This document shows positions 42,692 to 55,100 of a DNA stretch of 64,000 nucleotides, one piece after another. The position numbers and the translations under genes are program-made. This DNA is from Eustoma russellianum (taxonomy: Eukaryota; Streptophyta; Magnoliopsida; Gentianales; Gentianaceae). Location: positions 13,596,851-13,660,850 of the forward strand of contig AP025066.1 of assembly GCA_036186865.1 (NCBI GenBank), given 5' to 3'. Positions within the stretch are counted from its first letter, which is position 1; each line of letters opens with the position of its first letter. The notes below the pieces were generated by a model. It did not search any database. It had not been told where the DNA came from and saw only the letters and a list, made by a program, of their open reading frames with translations.

Positions 42692-45600
42692 CTAACTCGA
42701 AAGGACCCAAAGTTAAAAGGGTACCTAAATCATCTTTGCACATTGCAGGGAGCTCACACATCGAAAGATACATCTATTAAGTGGTTCCTTGACAGTGGAT
42801 GCTCGAGACACATGACGGGTGACCCGAGCCTGTTCACCAAACTAAAGAAGGTCACAAAAGGAAGATCCATGACCTTTGGAGACAACAACGAAGGCAAGAT
42901 CATCGGAAAAGATACGATTGGAAATCCAAACACTCTCCAAATCTCCAACGTATTTTTGGTAAGCAACTTATCCTACAATCTTCTTAGCATTTCTCAATTT
43001 GTTGACAGTGGTTTCAATGTGTGTTTTACTCACCCTTATTGCAATATAATAAATAAAAATAGAGAGACTGTTTTAAAAAGAAAACGAGAAGGTAATATTT
43101 TTACGCTTTCTATGGATGATGTAGTAGACGCTAAAGTTAAGTGTTTTATGTCAAATGAACCCAATGTGAATTTATGGCATAGACGTTTAGGACACATTGG
43201 CATTTCCACACTAGAAAAACTTCAACGAAAGAACCTAGTACGAGGATTGCCTACGCTTGATTTAGACAACTTTCAGTTGTGTGAATCTTGCATAAAAGGC
43301 AAACAAACACGTGAGTCACTTAAGCCTAAAAACGAAATAAGCACGACTAGAATCTTAGAACTATTGCATATTGATTTGTTTGGTCCTAGTCGCACTATAA
43401 GCCTTGGTGGGCGCCACTATGCATGCGTGATTGTTGATGACTTTTCTCGTTATACTTGGACTTTATTTCTTGCACATAAGGATGATAGCGCCGTAGAGAT
43501 TACAAAATTAATTAAACAACTTGAAAATCAATACGGTGTAAATGTGAAAAAGGTAAGAAGTGATAGAGGCGGTGAGTTTAAAAACAAAGAGATGATTTCG
43601 TTTTGCGAAGAAAAAGGAATCAAGCATGAGTTTTCGCCACCTAGAACTCCACAATTAAATGGAGTAGTAGAAAGAAAGAATCGTACATTACAAGAAATCG
43701 CTAGGACTATGTTATGCGAAAATAAATTGCCTAGATTTCTGTGGGCGGAACCCATAAATTGTGCATGCTATATTGTAAATCGCCTATCTATAAGAAAGAA
43801 AATAAACAAGACACCTTATGAGATTTTGAATGATCGCATGCCTAAGATTGACTATTTTCGTGTGTTTGGATGCAAATGTTTTGTCTTGAATACAAAAGAT
43901 AATTTAGATAAATTTGAATCCAAATCAATTGAGTGCATTTTTGTTGGATATTCTATAAATTCAAAGGCATATAGATGTTATGATCCTCTCACTAGACAAA
44001 TCATGGAATCTATTCATGTGAAATTCAATGAATTTGGTGAGATTGATAAAGATAAGGAATATGACGATGACTTTGAATTGAAACCCATGTTGAATGAAGA
44101 TGATGGTTCTTTTGATATGCATGATATGAATGACACACTAGAAATGCATGATCACATAGAAATGCATGATAACATAGAAAATAATCAACCAAGATGGCAT
44201 AGAGACCACCCATATGATCTCATCATAGGCGACCTCACTCATGGTGTGCGACCACGTAGAAGAATTACATCGGACGAAATAAATGAATTTCATGCTATGA
44301 TTTCTGAAATTGAACCCAAAAATGTGCATGATGCTTTGAGTGATTCTTCTTGGATTGATGCCATGCATGATGAACTTAATCAATTTGTTAGAAACGATGT
44401 ATGGGATTTAGTGCCACGACCACAAGACAAGACTATAATAGGCACAAAGTGGATGTTTAGGAATAAAATGAATAAAGAAGGAAAGGTTGTTAGAAATAAA
44501 GCGAGACTTGTAGCACAAGGCTATAATCAAGAAGAAGGAATTGACTACGATGAAACATTTGCACCCGTAGCACGTTTAGAAGCTATACGACTATTACTTG
44601 CTATTGCTTGCATGAAAGATTTCAGATTATATCAAATGGACGTAAAAAGTGCATTCCTAAATGGATTTATACAAGAAGATGTATACGTGAAGCAACCACC
44701 CGGTTTTGAAGATTTGAAACATCCCGATCACGTGTACAAACTAAAGAAAGCACTATACGGCCTAAAGCAAGCACCGAGAGCATGGTATGATTGTTTTGCT
44801 ACTTTCCTTTTAGAAAATAATTTTAAACGAGGTACTATAGATAGTACACTATTTTTGAAACAAGATAAATCGGATTTACTTATTATCCAAATCTATGTTG
44901 ATGGCATTATTTTCGGTTCTACCTCACATAGACTTGTTGAAGATTTTGAAAATTGCATGAAATCTGAATTTGAAATGTCTATGGTTGGTGAACTAAATTA
45001 TTTTCTTGGCTTGCAGATTAAGCAAACGAGTAAAAGGATTCACATAAGTCAAGCAAAATATGTAAATGACATGATTAAAAAGTTTAACTTTGAAAATTTG
45101 AAACCATCCCCCACCCCTATGAGTGTCACTACTAAATTAGACAAAGACGAACATGGTAAAGACGTTGATAATGGCTTATATCGATCTATGATAGGTTCTT
45201 TGCTATATTTAATTGCTAGTAGGTCTGATATTATGTTTAGTGTATGCATGTGCGCACGATTTCAAAGTCAACCTAAGGTGTCTCACTATAATGCGGTAAA
45301 AAGAATATTCCGCTATATTAAGCACACGCCCACCTTAGGAATTTGGTACGATAAGGATTCTACATTTAACTTACATGCTTACACTGATGCAGATTATGGT
45401 GGCTGCAAAATAGATAGAAAAAGCACGAGCGGAACTTGCCAATTTATAGGAAATTCACTTATTTCATGGTTTTCCAAAAAGCAAGCAAGTGTTGCTTTGT
45501 CCACTACTGAGGCTGAGTACATGGCACTTAGCCTTTGTTGCACACAGTTGTTGTGGATAAAACAAAAACTTTTGGACTTTGGAATTACCGTAAATAAAAT

Positions 45601-45844
45601 TCCTATATATTGTGATAGTATGAGTGCCATAAATTTGTCTAAGAACCCCGTGTTACATTCTAAGGCTAAGCATATAGAAGTACGCTATCACTTTCTTCGC
45701 GATCACGTAAACAATGGTGATATTGTCATAGATCACGTACGTACAGAAGCACAAGTAGCAGATATCTTTACAAAAGCCTTAAATCAAGCCACGTATGAAT
45801 CTCTTCGTTCTAAATTAGGCATGATTCCCGTTGATATGATTTGA
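42692..45844 (+). CDS. pol: Pol of element E, open frame but RT active site changed to YVDG
   Basis: The frame opens after a TAA at 42689-42691, in +1 relative to gag. There is no ATG before the protease, so it is probably made as a fusion by frameshift or splicing. It carries the protease WFLDSGCSRHMTG (about 42782-42820), the GAG-pre-integrase zinc region (LWHRRLGHIGI...CESCIKGK), and the integrase core (IDLFGPSR, VRSDRGGEF, NGVVERKNRTLQEIA). RT follows with KSAFLNGFIQEDVYVKQPPGF, and RNase H (YTDADYGGCKIDRKSTSGT, STTEAEYMAL, CDSMSAINLSKNP). The RT motif at 44894-44905 reads YVDG where C and G have YVDD. The second Asp is a catalytic metal ligand, so RT should be dead. Confidence 0.9.
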   Translation, partial: LTRKDPKLKGYLNHLCTLQGAHTSKDTSIKWFLDSGCSRHMTGDPSLFTKLKKVTKGRSMTFGDNNEGKIIGKDTIGNPNTLQISNVFLVSNLSYNLLSISQFVDSGFNVCFTHPYCNIINKNRETVLKRKREGNIFTLSMDDVVDAKVKCFMSNEPNVNLWHRRLGHIGISTLEKLQRKNLVRGLPTLDLDNFQLCESCIKGKQTRESLKPKNEISTTRILELLHIDLFGPSRTISLGGRHYACVIVDDFSRYTWTLFLAHKDDSAVEITKLIKQLENQYGVNVKKVRSDRGGEFKNKEMISFCEEKGIKHEFSPPRTPQLNGVVERKNRTLQEIARTMLCENKLPRFLWAEPINCACYIVNRLSIRKKINKTPYEILNDRMPKIDYFRVFGCKCFVLNTKDNLDKFESKSIECIFVGYSINSKAYRCYDPLTRQIMESIHVKFNEFGEIDKDKEYDDDFELKPMLNEDDGSFDMHDMNDTLEMHDHIEMHDNIENNQPRWHRDHPYDLIIGDLTHGVRPRRRITSDEINEFHAMISEIEPKNVHDALSDSSWIDAMHDELNQFVRNDVWDLVPRPQDKTIIGTKWMFRNKMNKEGKVVRNKARLVAQGYNQEEGIDYDETFAPVARLEAIRLLLAIACMKDFRLYQMDVKSAFLNGFIQEDVYVKQPPGFEDLKHPDHVYKLKKALYGLKQAPRAWYDCFATFLLENNFKRGTIDSTLFLKQDKSDLLIIQIYVDGIIFGSTSHRLVEDFENCMKSEFEMSMVGELNYFLGLQIKQTSKRIHISQAKYVNDMIKKFNFENLKPSPTPMSVTTKLDKDEHGKDVDNGLYRSMIGSLLYLIASRSDIMFSVCMCARFQSQPKVSHYNAVKRIFRYIKHTPTLGIWYDKDSTFNLHAYTDADYGGCKIDRKSTSGTCQFIGNSLISWFSKKQASVALSTTEAEYMALSLCCTQLLWIKQKLLDFGITVNKIPIYCDSMSAINLSKNPVLHSKAKHIEVRYHFLRDHVNNGDIVIDHVRTEAQVADIFTKALNQATYESLRSKLGMIPVDMI

Positions 45845-45900
45845 TTTGACGTGATTTGATTTTCTTTCCTTCTTGACAGGAATCTTTTGATTTACTTTCC

Positions 45901-46092
45901 AAAATAAAGGGGGAGAGAAAAGCATGATTTAAGGGGGAGAGAGAGACTAATTGATACTAATTGCACAAATCAAGGGGGAGCCGGATTTGAAAATTGAAAT
46001 TCAAATTTCAAATTTGGCAATGTTTCAAGGGGGAGCGATAGCATTTAAATCATGTGCATAAGTTATTTTGAAAATCATCAAAAGGGGGAGAT
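45901..46092 (+). other. Repeated polypurine tracts of element E
   Basis: AAGGGGGAG-type tracts occur about five times: AATAAAGGGGGAGAG near 45904, TTAAGGGGGAGAGAG near 45930, CAAGGGGGAGCC near 45972, CAAGGGGGAGCG near 46026 and TCAAAAGGGGGAGAT at the LTR edge. Multiple PPTs are a described Sirevirus trait; only the last fixes the LTR start. Confidence 0.8.
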
Positions 46093-49000
46093 TGTAGAGA
46101 AAAGGGGGTTTGAGTGATTTCAAAATAATTGACTTAAATGCATGATATATATGCAAACGTGTACATGTATGCATGATACTTTGCTATTACTTGCCTTATT
46201 TAGCTTATATATAATGTTGCCGGACTAACGAGCCATGAAGCGTTAAAGCTTACATCATATGGCAAACATTTGTTGTGTTGATACTATTTTCAGGTGCCAC
46301 CATTAATGAACTAAACTAGTTCATTAAGTGAAGTGCTTAGTTTATTAAACTAAGTAGTTCATTAAAGGAAGCCACATTTGGAAAAGGCACAAAGGAAACA
46401 AAGCTAAGGAAGGAAAGTTTTCTCCTCCTCCCCTCTTTAATGTGACACGCCATATACACATATATTACATATATTTTCAGATTTTTTGAAAAAGGCACAT
46501 ACACATGTATTCCAACGTACTACCGACACGTTATATATTTTACGTACGTACGTTAACGTCACACCACTATACCTAACTCATATTTATGAGTATATTCAGG
46601 TCTTATATCATATGATATAAGATATGGTGTTGACAAATTAAATACAACACGATAAAAGGTTCTAAACGAAAAATTGTCGTATCAGGCGAATACCGAAACT
46701 TCACCAACGTGTCACGTACTTGCCATAAATAGATGTCCAGCCCCTATACCTCAAAAATAATAATTATTTTCGTGGGTTACATGTAATATTCAGCAAAAAA
46801 TACTTTCCATGTTGGCACACACAAATTACTCCACATTAAGGCCAAAATGTGAAGATTCCAAGTTTAATTTTGTCACATGTTAATGGTACCACTTTAGACC
46901 AACCAAGTGCTTAGATTTAAAGTATATATTATATATATTATGTATAACATAATATATATATAACATGTGCAAAAGTTGGAATTTAAATTAGAGAAGAATC
47001 GGGTATCGATAAATATTGAAAATTCTGTTTTCTACGCACACAACACATGGAACGTTTTTGGTACATCATGTGACACGTATCTAGACACTTTTTACATATG
47101 TTATACATCTTAAAGTGTTCTAGAAAATTAAATTAAGGGCTGATTGGAATATAACATGTGTGTATTATTAAATGTGCATTATTTTACAAAGTTAGCAAAA
47201 ATAAATTTCAACACATGCACATACATATCCAACGCCACCTACAGCTGAGATGGAGCTTATTTGGAGCCTTGTTGGCATATTGATTGGTCAAGGATCAATC
47301 ATGCAATGTTGGTGAATTAAAGAGAGAAGCTACAAATGGTAAGAATTCAAAATTTGTCTCTCTTATAACACATGCTGAAAATTTCAGCATGCTACACAAG
47401 GCTGGCCGATTTTTTGACATAAATGTGATATAGTTTGTCATCTTTTATTGTGTGATTGATTGGAAGAAGAAATGGAAATGATTTGAATGTTATTTAAATT
47501 AATAAAGTGTCATATTCTACATATCACACATGCTGAAATTTTTTCAGCATGTGTGAGACATAGAGTGGCCGAATTATTGAGCATAAAGATGTCCATGTTC
47601 ATTTCCAATGTGATAAATTTATTTACCATCAATTGGTGATTCATTTTATAAAGAAAAATCAAATTAAATTTGGCATTATTTTGAATGAAATGGAATGATG
47701 CACATGCTGAAAATTCAGCATGGCATGGCCAAATTTTTGGCTCAATTTTGTGAGAAAATTGTCTTGCAACATTTATGTGAAAATCTTATGATTTATGGAA
47801 ATTATTTTGTGATGATTTTGGCACATGTTTAAGTGTTATTCTCAGACTTTTCCTAGTCATCAATGATGACAACATTCAACCAATCATGAAGTGCCAAGTA
47901 AGCGAAGCTTAAATGATCATCCAATAAGAAGATGCCAAGTAAGCAAGGCCTTGTCACAATGATGTCTTACATTCTCCCAAGGACTTAGAAGATAATTTTC
48001 AAGAGGAGGAGGCACCTACAAGGGGACGGCTACATGGCATAAAAAGGAAAGAAGAGAGCAAACAAAACAAGCACAAGTATTGCAAATCAAAGTGATCAAC
48101 AAGCCTAGCTCTTCTTCTTCTACATTCTCTTTCTTTCTTTCTTCTTGTAAGCCTATTGTATTCATATCTTTCAATCTTGAATTGGCTTGATATAGACCAC
48201 CACTCATTATATATCTTTGTAAAAGATTGATCAAGGTGTGATCAATCTTCATTCTTGCGAGGTGGTGGTGTTCGTGCAAATTGTATTAACCGTACAAGGT
48301 TTGTAAAGGGTTGGAGTTAGGTGTAACTCTATCAACCCTGTGGTAAGGTGTGTTGTGTGTGTGTGATTAGTGTGAACCAAGGAAGGTGTTCCTTGAAGAC
48401 TGGAGTAGGTTGTTTATAACCGAACCAGTATAAAAATCTTGGTGCAATTTACTTTCAGAATTTACTTTTCAGTTACTGCACAGTTTACGCTTCTTGTTTG
48501 CATTCGAAAAAATAGTAAACGATTTTCAAAACTAACAAAAATTTCCAAAAATATACTCACACGTGCTAGGGTTAATTTGGCATAAGTTTCAACCCTTTTG
48601 GATAAGTATAAGTCGATCAAACATCAAACGTTCTGAGACTAGTGCAGTCTGATTTTCAGACTTGCAAAGGTTGAGACTTTGATTGTAGTTTGACTTACTT
48701 CCCAAACGAATTTTGCAAAACTGTTTCCACCCAATTAAATATAGTATATAAGGAGTTAGGGGTCAAATTTTCAGAGCATTTGGACATACACACAAATAGG
48801 AATAAATTTTTCAAAACCGTCTACTGGTTCTGGAAGATTTGAGCAATCTGTTTACCAACGGATTTTGAAGGGGTTAAAAGTTGAATTTTAATTTGAAATT
48901 TTTAGGAGACCCTCATAACATCTGAGGCTAAGTTCTCTCAAAATTTCAGAATTTTTGAAGACCTCTAACCTGGTTTTAAAAAGTTCTAAAACTGGCTCTG

Positions 49001-49118
49001 AAAACAGAATCTGTTTTCAGAAGTTGAATTGTTTAGGTTCAAACAAATTTTAAAAAAACCACACTTTCCGCACCATCTATTCAACCCCCCCTTCTAGTGG
49101 TGCCTTGCAGATCCTACA
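46093..49118 (+). repeat. 3' LTR of element E
   Basis: It is 3026 bp, runs TGTAGAGAAAAGG...GATCCTACA, is closely similar to the 5' LTR and is followed by TSD TAATG. Confidence 0.95.
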
Positions 49119-49123
49119 TAATG

Positions 49124-49389
49124 TCAAAAATCTCTTCAACCACCTCATTTCATTTCGCCCCAAATTTCCTGCAATAGTTCCAGGGCTTAGGGCACGAGTA
49201 TGGGAGAGACCATGTGTCTCTAGTTGAAGTCCTTCCATATTCAATCCAAGCTAATTAGAGATGCTTTAAGTTCGTTGGGTTGGTGATTGGAAGAGCAAAA
49301 GAGAGTATGTGTGCAAAAGCTCCTAATGAATCGCACAACAAAGCTCCACCAGCTCCTCATTTGTGTCCGATGGCCGCATCTGTATTAAG
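49124..49389 (-). repeat. Putative LTR fragment J, right part
   Basis: No gene is seen here. Joined to 37113-37687 across element E it would continue the A/T-rich gypsy-like LTR on the - strand. Its right limit is set only by the proposed start of element F's LTR. Confidence 0.3.
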
Positions 49390-49462
49390 TGTTGTTTCAT
49401 ATCAGAAACTCAGATTCTATACAAGTTAGAAACTTTTAAACTGACATTCTGTACGGTACAGG

Positions 49463-49900
49463 GATGAGCTGAGCTCAGCACAAGGATCAGCAGAGCTCAA
49501 CACTGGAAGAGCTGAGCTCAACACAGGGAAGAGCTGAGCTCAGCACAGGGATGAGCTGAGCTCAGCACAGGGATGAGCAGAGCTCAACACAGGTTGAGCT
49601 GAGCTCAACACTGAAGAGCTGAGCTCAACATAGGAAGAGCAGAGCTCAACACAGGATGAGCTGAGCTTAACGTTGGAAGAGCTGAGCTCAACACAGGAAG
49701 AGCTGAGCTCAACACAGGAAGAGCTCAGCATAGAGAAGAGCTCAGCACAGGAAGAGCTCAACACACAGAGATGAGCTCAACACAAAGAAGAGCTCAACAC
49801 AGAGAAGAGCTGAACACATGGAAGAACTCAAATAGGGAAGAGCTCAACATAAGGATGAACTCAGAATAGAAATGAGCTCAACACAGAGAAGAGCTCAACA
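49463..49900. repeat. GAGCTGAGCTCAACACAGG tandem array, about 20 copies
   Basis: It is a run of units made of GAGCTGAGCTCA or GAGCTCA plus ACACAGGA/ACACAGAGA, each 15-22 bp. The motif GAGCTC, itself a palindrome, recurs throughout. The right third has shorter, more diverged units. It would lie in the transcribed part of F's LTR, downstream of the TATA box. An 'ELSSS' open frame across it is an artefact. Confidence 0.85.
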
Positions 49901-50186
49901 TGCAAAACGAGGCGAGTCCAGGACTCCGTCCTTAAGACGAATTTCTCCGGTATACTGTGCCCAAACAAAAATTGTAACCGTCTCCCAGGATACAAAGGCT
50001 AACAGTTCAAACGAGTGGCACTACTACGTAAGAACTCCACGAACCTGACAAGTGTTCTGACTTCTCAGATCGATGAAATGCAGTAGCAGTGTATGCAGTA
50101 TGCAACAATAGTTTATGTAGAATGCTCGTATGCAGTAGGAGAAGAGAAGAAAAATTCCAGTGTTTTATAGAAGCAGAGCGCTGCCT

Positions 50187-50196
50187 CTATTTATAG
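50187..50196 (-). promoter_or_regulatory. TATA box of element F's LTR
   Basis: On the - strand CTATAAATAGAGGCAG lies about 725 bases from the LTR start, followed by a leader containing CTTCTCTTCTCC. Confidence 0.65.
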
Positions 50197-50920
50197 AAGG
50201 AAAAACTTGGAGGTTGCGGCAGTAGCACGATCGCCACAAACCCATGACCTGCCACCGATTAGCTATCAACCCACGATCACCACGATTACCCACGACTGGT
50301 AGGAACCAATTAATTGGAACTGTTAGTTTAATCTGAGCCGTTAGATCGCAAGATTAAATCATAACCGTAGGATCAATTAAATTATTTTCCTGGAAAAAAT
50401 TACAGGAAAAATTTCCAAAAAGATAAGAACCAAACGGGCAAGCCAAGAACCACGAGCCCAAGCACGAGCTGAGCGAGCTGGCCAGCCGGACGGCCGGGCA
50501 GCGGCGGCGGTGCACGCGTGCGCGTTTGTGGTAGCCATCTGCATCTTCGCTCCAGTCAAAAATTCTCTTGCCCTTAGGGTACATATAAAGTGCCTCTCCT
50601 AGCACTATATTTGGTGGCAACTTTCCTTCAATTGACCAATGTGGTATATTTGGAAAATGATGATGTGTTCAATTCTCATGAGACCACATCATCATTTCTC
50701 CATTCTTCAACCATTTTTAAATTCTACTTTGAGCATTAATTTCTCATTCACCCTGTATCGGAATTGAGTGATTCAAAAGTCTAAAATCATCTACTCATTA
50801 CGTAGATAATTTAGGACTAATTGGTTTCCATTTTTGATTAATGGAAACTAATCATAATTAAGCTCAAAATATGTTGCTCACTAACTTTAGACAAACCCAT
50901 TTCCGAAATTTCTTCCAACA

Positions 50921-51480
50921 ATCCCCCACATGAATGGAAATTAATGCAAATGCAAATGCAGACTCTAACGAGAAGTCAGAGAAGGAAATGTTGCATCAGA
51001 AGAGGTAGCTTCTGGCTTTGACCCATTCGTAGTGATGTACCATCGGATTCACTCAGCTAAGTAGTGACTTGACGTCTTGAACTAGTCAGCCTTCCCTGTG
51101 AACCTAGACAACAATACTCACACAACATTTCCTTTAACACTCTTTTGGTTCTCATGGTTGTGTTCGTTTTGGCCATGAACAACCTGTTTTTAGAAATTGT
51201 TTTAGAGAATTCTTGCCACACAGAATTCTCATAGAAGCGGCCCCACTTCACACTTACATAGATAATTCCTCTCAGGAGCATTCTGCAATACCCCACTTGA
51301 TGTATCAAGATATAGGACATCATTAAAAGCTTTAGTTTACGCTAAATATTCCCTGTAGATAGCACTTTTATGTAGCGGAATGAGTAAGTGCTAAACTGAA
51401 CCCTCATAAGTTAGTTGTCCCATTGGACCAAGATTCTGGGATCTCCAGTCAATAAGTTTGGGTTACCGTTACAAAGATCC
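50921..51480 (-). other. PPT and 3' untranslated part of element F
   Basis: On the - strand CATGTGGGGGAT at 50921-50932 is the polypurine tract. The 540 bases between it and the pol stop contain no gene that I recognise; the open frames there lack family motifs. Confidence 0.7.
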
Positions 51481-52106
51481 TTACGTAGTAGGCTTAAGTC
51501 CCATTCCGTTTGTCAATTTTGACATCTGATCTCTAGGCAAGCATTTTGAGAGCGGATCCGCAAAATTCTCCTTTGATTTTATGTAAATCAATGGAAATCA
51601 CACCATTAGAGATCAATTGCTTAATGGTATTATGTCTTTGACATATATGTCGTGACTTACCATTGTAGATGCTGCTTTGTGCTCGTCCTATAGCAGACTG
51701 ACTATCACAGTGTATGTTGATAGGAGCGATTGGCTTAGGCCAACATGGAACATCTTCTAGGAAATTTTGAAGCCATTCAGCCTCTTTTCTAGCTTTATCT
51801 AGTGCTATAAACTCGGCTTCCATAGTGGACTGAGCTATGCACGTTTGTTTTGTGGACTTCCATGACACTGGTAAACTTAGAGTCCTTGCTATCTGATATC
51901 CAATTTGCATCACAGTATCCTTCTAATACTGCTGGATATCTTATATAGTTTAATCCAAGGTTCATTGTGTACTTCAGGTACCTCATCACTCTATTTAGAG
52001 CTTTCCAATGATCTTCACTTGGATTACTCGTAAACCTGCTCAATTTTTTTACTAAAGAGGCTAAGTCTGGTCTTGTACAGTTTGTTATGTATATCAGACT
52101 TCCAAT
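51481..52106 (-). pseudogene. pol: RNase H part of element F pol
   Basis: From 52106 the frame gives IGSLIYITNCTRPDLA, then FTSNPSEDHWKALNRVMRYL and YCDANWISDSKDS. A deletion removes the stretch before SWKSTKQTCIAQSTMEAEF, with the frame changed there. CDSQSAIGRAQSS and GKSRH follow. A 1-base shift near 51570 then leads to FADPLSKCL and GMGLKPTT with a TAA at 51481-51483. Catalytic acids of RNase H are present but the gene is broken. Confidence 0.85.
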
Positions 52107-55100
52107 TGTAGAGAAAAAGGGGCTTGAATGATTACAAAATACATGATTTAAATAACGTGTAACAAAGAAATGCATGACACGATTTATGACTTGACACGTT
52201 TTTGCATGAAACCTGCCTTATATAGTTCATATATAATGTTGTCGTACTAACGAGCCATGAAGCTTTAAAGCTTACATCAAATGGAAAACATTTGTTGTGT
52301 TTGAACTATTTTCAGGTGCCACCATCAATGAACTAAACTAGTTCACTAAGTGAAGTACTTGGTTAAATAAACTAAGTAGTTCATTAAATGGTGATATATT
52401 TGGAGAAGGCACAAAGGCAATAAATTGAAGAATGGAAAGTCTTCTCCTCTCCTTTATATACACGCCTTTTAACATATATATATATATATATTCAGCTTTT
52501 TTAAAAGGCACTATACACATATATTCCAACGTACTACCGACACGTTACATATTTTACGAATGTACGTTAATGTCACACCACTATATTTACCTCATATTTA
52601 TGAGTATATTCAGGTCTTATATCATATGATATAAGTCATGGTGATGACAAAATTATTACGACACATAACAAGTTTCTAAACCAAAAATTGTCTTATCGGG
52701 TGAATATCAAAACTTCGGTAACGTGTCACGTACTTGCCATATATAGATGGCCAGCCCCTGCACTTCGAAAATAGCCACAAATTTCATGTCTTACATGCTA
52801 TATTCATCCATGAAATTATTCCAGGTTGGCACACACAAATCACCCCCAATTAAGCCCAAATTGTGGAGATTTCAAATTCAACATTTTTGTCACATGTAGG
52901 CGCCACTTTAATCAGCCATGAGAGCTGAATATTAAAGTTTAATTTATGTATATTATGTGTAACATAATATATATAACATGTGCAAAAAGTTGGAATTTAA
53001 TTGGAGAAAAATCGGGTAATCGACAAACGTCGAAAATTTTGTTTTCTGCAAACACGACACATGTAACGTTTTTGGCATGACATATAACATGTATCTAGAC
53101 ACTTTTTACATACTCTATAAATTCTAAAGTATTCTAGAAAAATCAATTAAGGGCTGATTGAAATATACCATGTGTGTATAATTATTATGCACTATTTTAC
53201 AAAGTTTGCAAAAATAAAATTCATCACATGTTCAAGCTATTGCACACACATAGATCACCTTGTTGGAGCATATGTGGAGCTTTGTTGGCATCTTGATTGG
53301 CCAAGAATTAAGTATACAGGGTTGGTGACATAAAGAAAGGAGCTACACAAGGTAACATTTCAAACTATGTCACATTTGTAACACTTGCTGAAAATTTCAA
53401 CATGCGTATTGAGTTGGCCGAATTTTTGAGCTTAATTGTGCCATATTTACATCTTTGAATTATATGGATTGATTGGAAGATAAAATGGCAATGTTTTAAA
53501 AATGTTATGGAAATAATGTGATGATATTTTTAAATATCACACATGTTGAAAATTTCAACATGTGTTGGAATGAATATGGACGATTATTTGTCTTGGAATT
53601 AAGCACAATTGATTTTTCATTTTCAAGGGAATAATCTATACCAACATGGCAACAATTTGAATGTATCTTGGATAGTGCACATGCTGAAAATTTCAGCATG
53701 TGGAAAAAGCAAGGTGGCCGATTTTAAGGATGAAAATTGAGATATTTTGTCTTGCAAATTTTATGGAATTTAATATGTGACTTATGGAAATATTTTTATG
53801 GCTAATTGGCACATTTTTTAAGTGATATTTTCATATTTATCTAGTCATCAAATGATGACAACTTTCATCCAATCAATGAGTGCCAAGTAAGCAAAGGCTT
53901 AATGATCATCCAATGAGGAGTTGCCAAGTAAGCAAGTAGATGTCACAATGATGCAAGATATTCTTCCAAGGACTTAATAGATAATTTTCAAGAGGAAGAA
54001 AAGACATAGGGGGGCGGCCAATGTTGATAAAAAGAGAAGAAGAAGAACAAACAAAATACAAGACAAGTCTTGCAATTCAAGATCTCAAAAACGTTACATA
54101 CTTCTTCTCCTTCTACACTTCTTTCTTTCTTCTCTCTCAAAGCCTATTGTATTCATATTCATACATCTTGAATAGACTTCATATATACCACCATACAATC
54201 TATATTGTTTTAAAAGATTTATCAAGGTGTGATCAATCTTGCATCCGCTAGGTGGTGGTGTTCGTGATCGTTGTAATCACTTACAAGGTTTGTAAAGGGT
54301 TGGAGTTGGTGTGTAACTCCATCAACCCTGTGTGGTAAGGTGTTTTTTTTGTTTTGTGATTAGTGATATCCGAGGAAGGTGTCCTCGAAGACTGGAGTAG
54401 GTTGATTTAACCGAACCAGTATAAAATTCCTTGTGTTCTTTACTTTTCAGCACTTACTTTCAGTTTCCAACACAGTGCATCATTTTTATCACGTTCTCAA
54501 AAATAGTAAACAAACTTCAAAAATCATGAAACTTTCCAGAAACATAGCCACACGTTTTATGGTTTATTTGGCGCAAGTTTCAACCCTTTTGGACAAGTAT
54601 AAGTCATCCAAACGTCAAAAGTTCTGAGACTAGTGCAGTCTGATTTTCAGGCTTGCAAAGGTTGAAACTTTGAACGTATTTAACTAACTTCCAAAAAGCA
54701 TTTTTCAAAACTGTTTCAACCCAATTAAATATACCTAATAAGGGGTTAGACATTAAATTTTCAGAGCATTTGGAGTCACGGTTTAATTGGAATTAATTTT
54801 TCAAATTAGACTACCGTTTCTGCAGATTTGTGCAATCTGACCACCAACAATTTTTAATGTGGTTAAAGGTTGAATTTTAATCTGAAATTTTTAGGAGATA
54901 CTCAAGACATCTGAGACTAAAATCTCTCTAAATTCAGAATTTTTGAAGACCTGTAACCTAGTTTTCAAAACATTTCAAAACAGGTCCTGAAAACAGAAAC
55001 AATTTTCAGAATTTGGGTTTTTGGTCTAAAACAATTTTAAAAACCAAATTTTCCGCACCCACTATATAACCCCCCCCCCTTTCTAGCGGTAACTTGCAGA

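Larger units (their letters stand above)
37688..49118 (+). mobile_element. Element E: full-length Sirevirus (Ty1/copia), 11.4 kb
   Basis: LTRs lie at 37688-40710 (3023 bp) and 46093-49118 (3026 bp), with the perfect TSD TAATG at 37683-37687 and 49119-49123. The PBS, gag, pol and repeated PPTs are in Ty1/copia order. The LTRs are close but not identical, so it is younger than G and older than C. Both long frames are open, but two key residues are lost (see gag and pol). The long LTRs with palindromes, the extended gag and the multiple PPTs are Sirevirus traits. Confidence 0.95.
49390..50920 (-). repeat. 3' LTR of element F
   Basis: The end next to the PPT is certain: on the - strand TGTTGGAAGAAATTTCGG follows GTGGGGGAT at 50921. 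The far end is proposed at 49390 (TGTTGTTTCAT on the + strand) because it gives inverted ends TGTTG/CAACA. It contains a TATA box at 50187-50196 and a large GAGCTC tandem array. The far end could be wrong, because no partner LTR is in the window. Confidence 0.6.

Noticed and set aside
42715..42748. A very short intron (about 28 nt) between GTACC and GCAG at E's gag/pol boundary
   Set aside because: It is too short for plant splicing. The acceptor-like part may matter, but not with this donor.
49540..49764. Ser/Leu-rich open frame on the - strand
   Set aside because: It is a reading of the GAGCTC tandem array and shows only the repeat.
50354..50620. 88-codon open frame on the - strand with an Arg/Ala-rich part
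   Set aside because: It lies in the U3 of F's LTR. The GC-rich patch keeps it open by chance and no motif is seen.
51057..51323. 88-codon open frame in F's 3' untranslated part
   Set aside because: It follows the pol stop of a dead element, with no recognisable domain.
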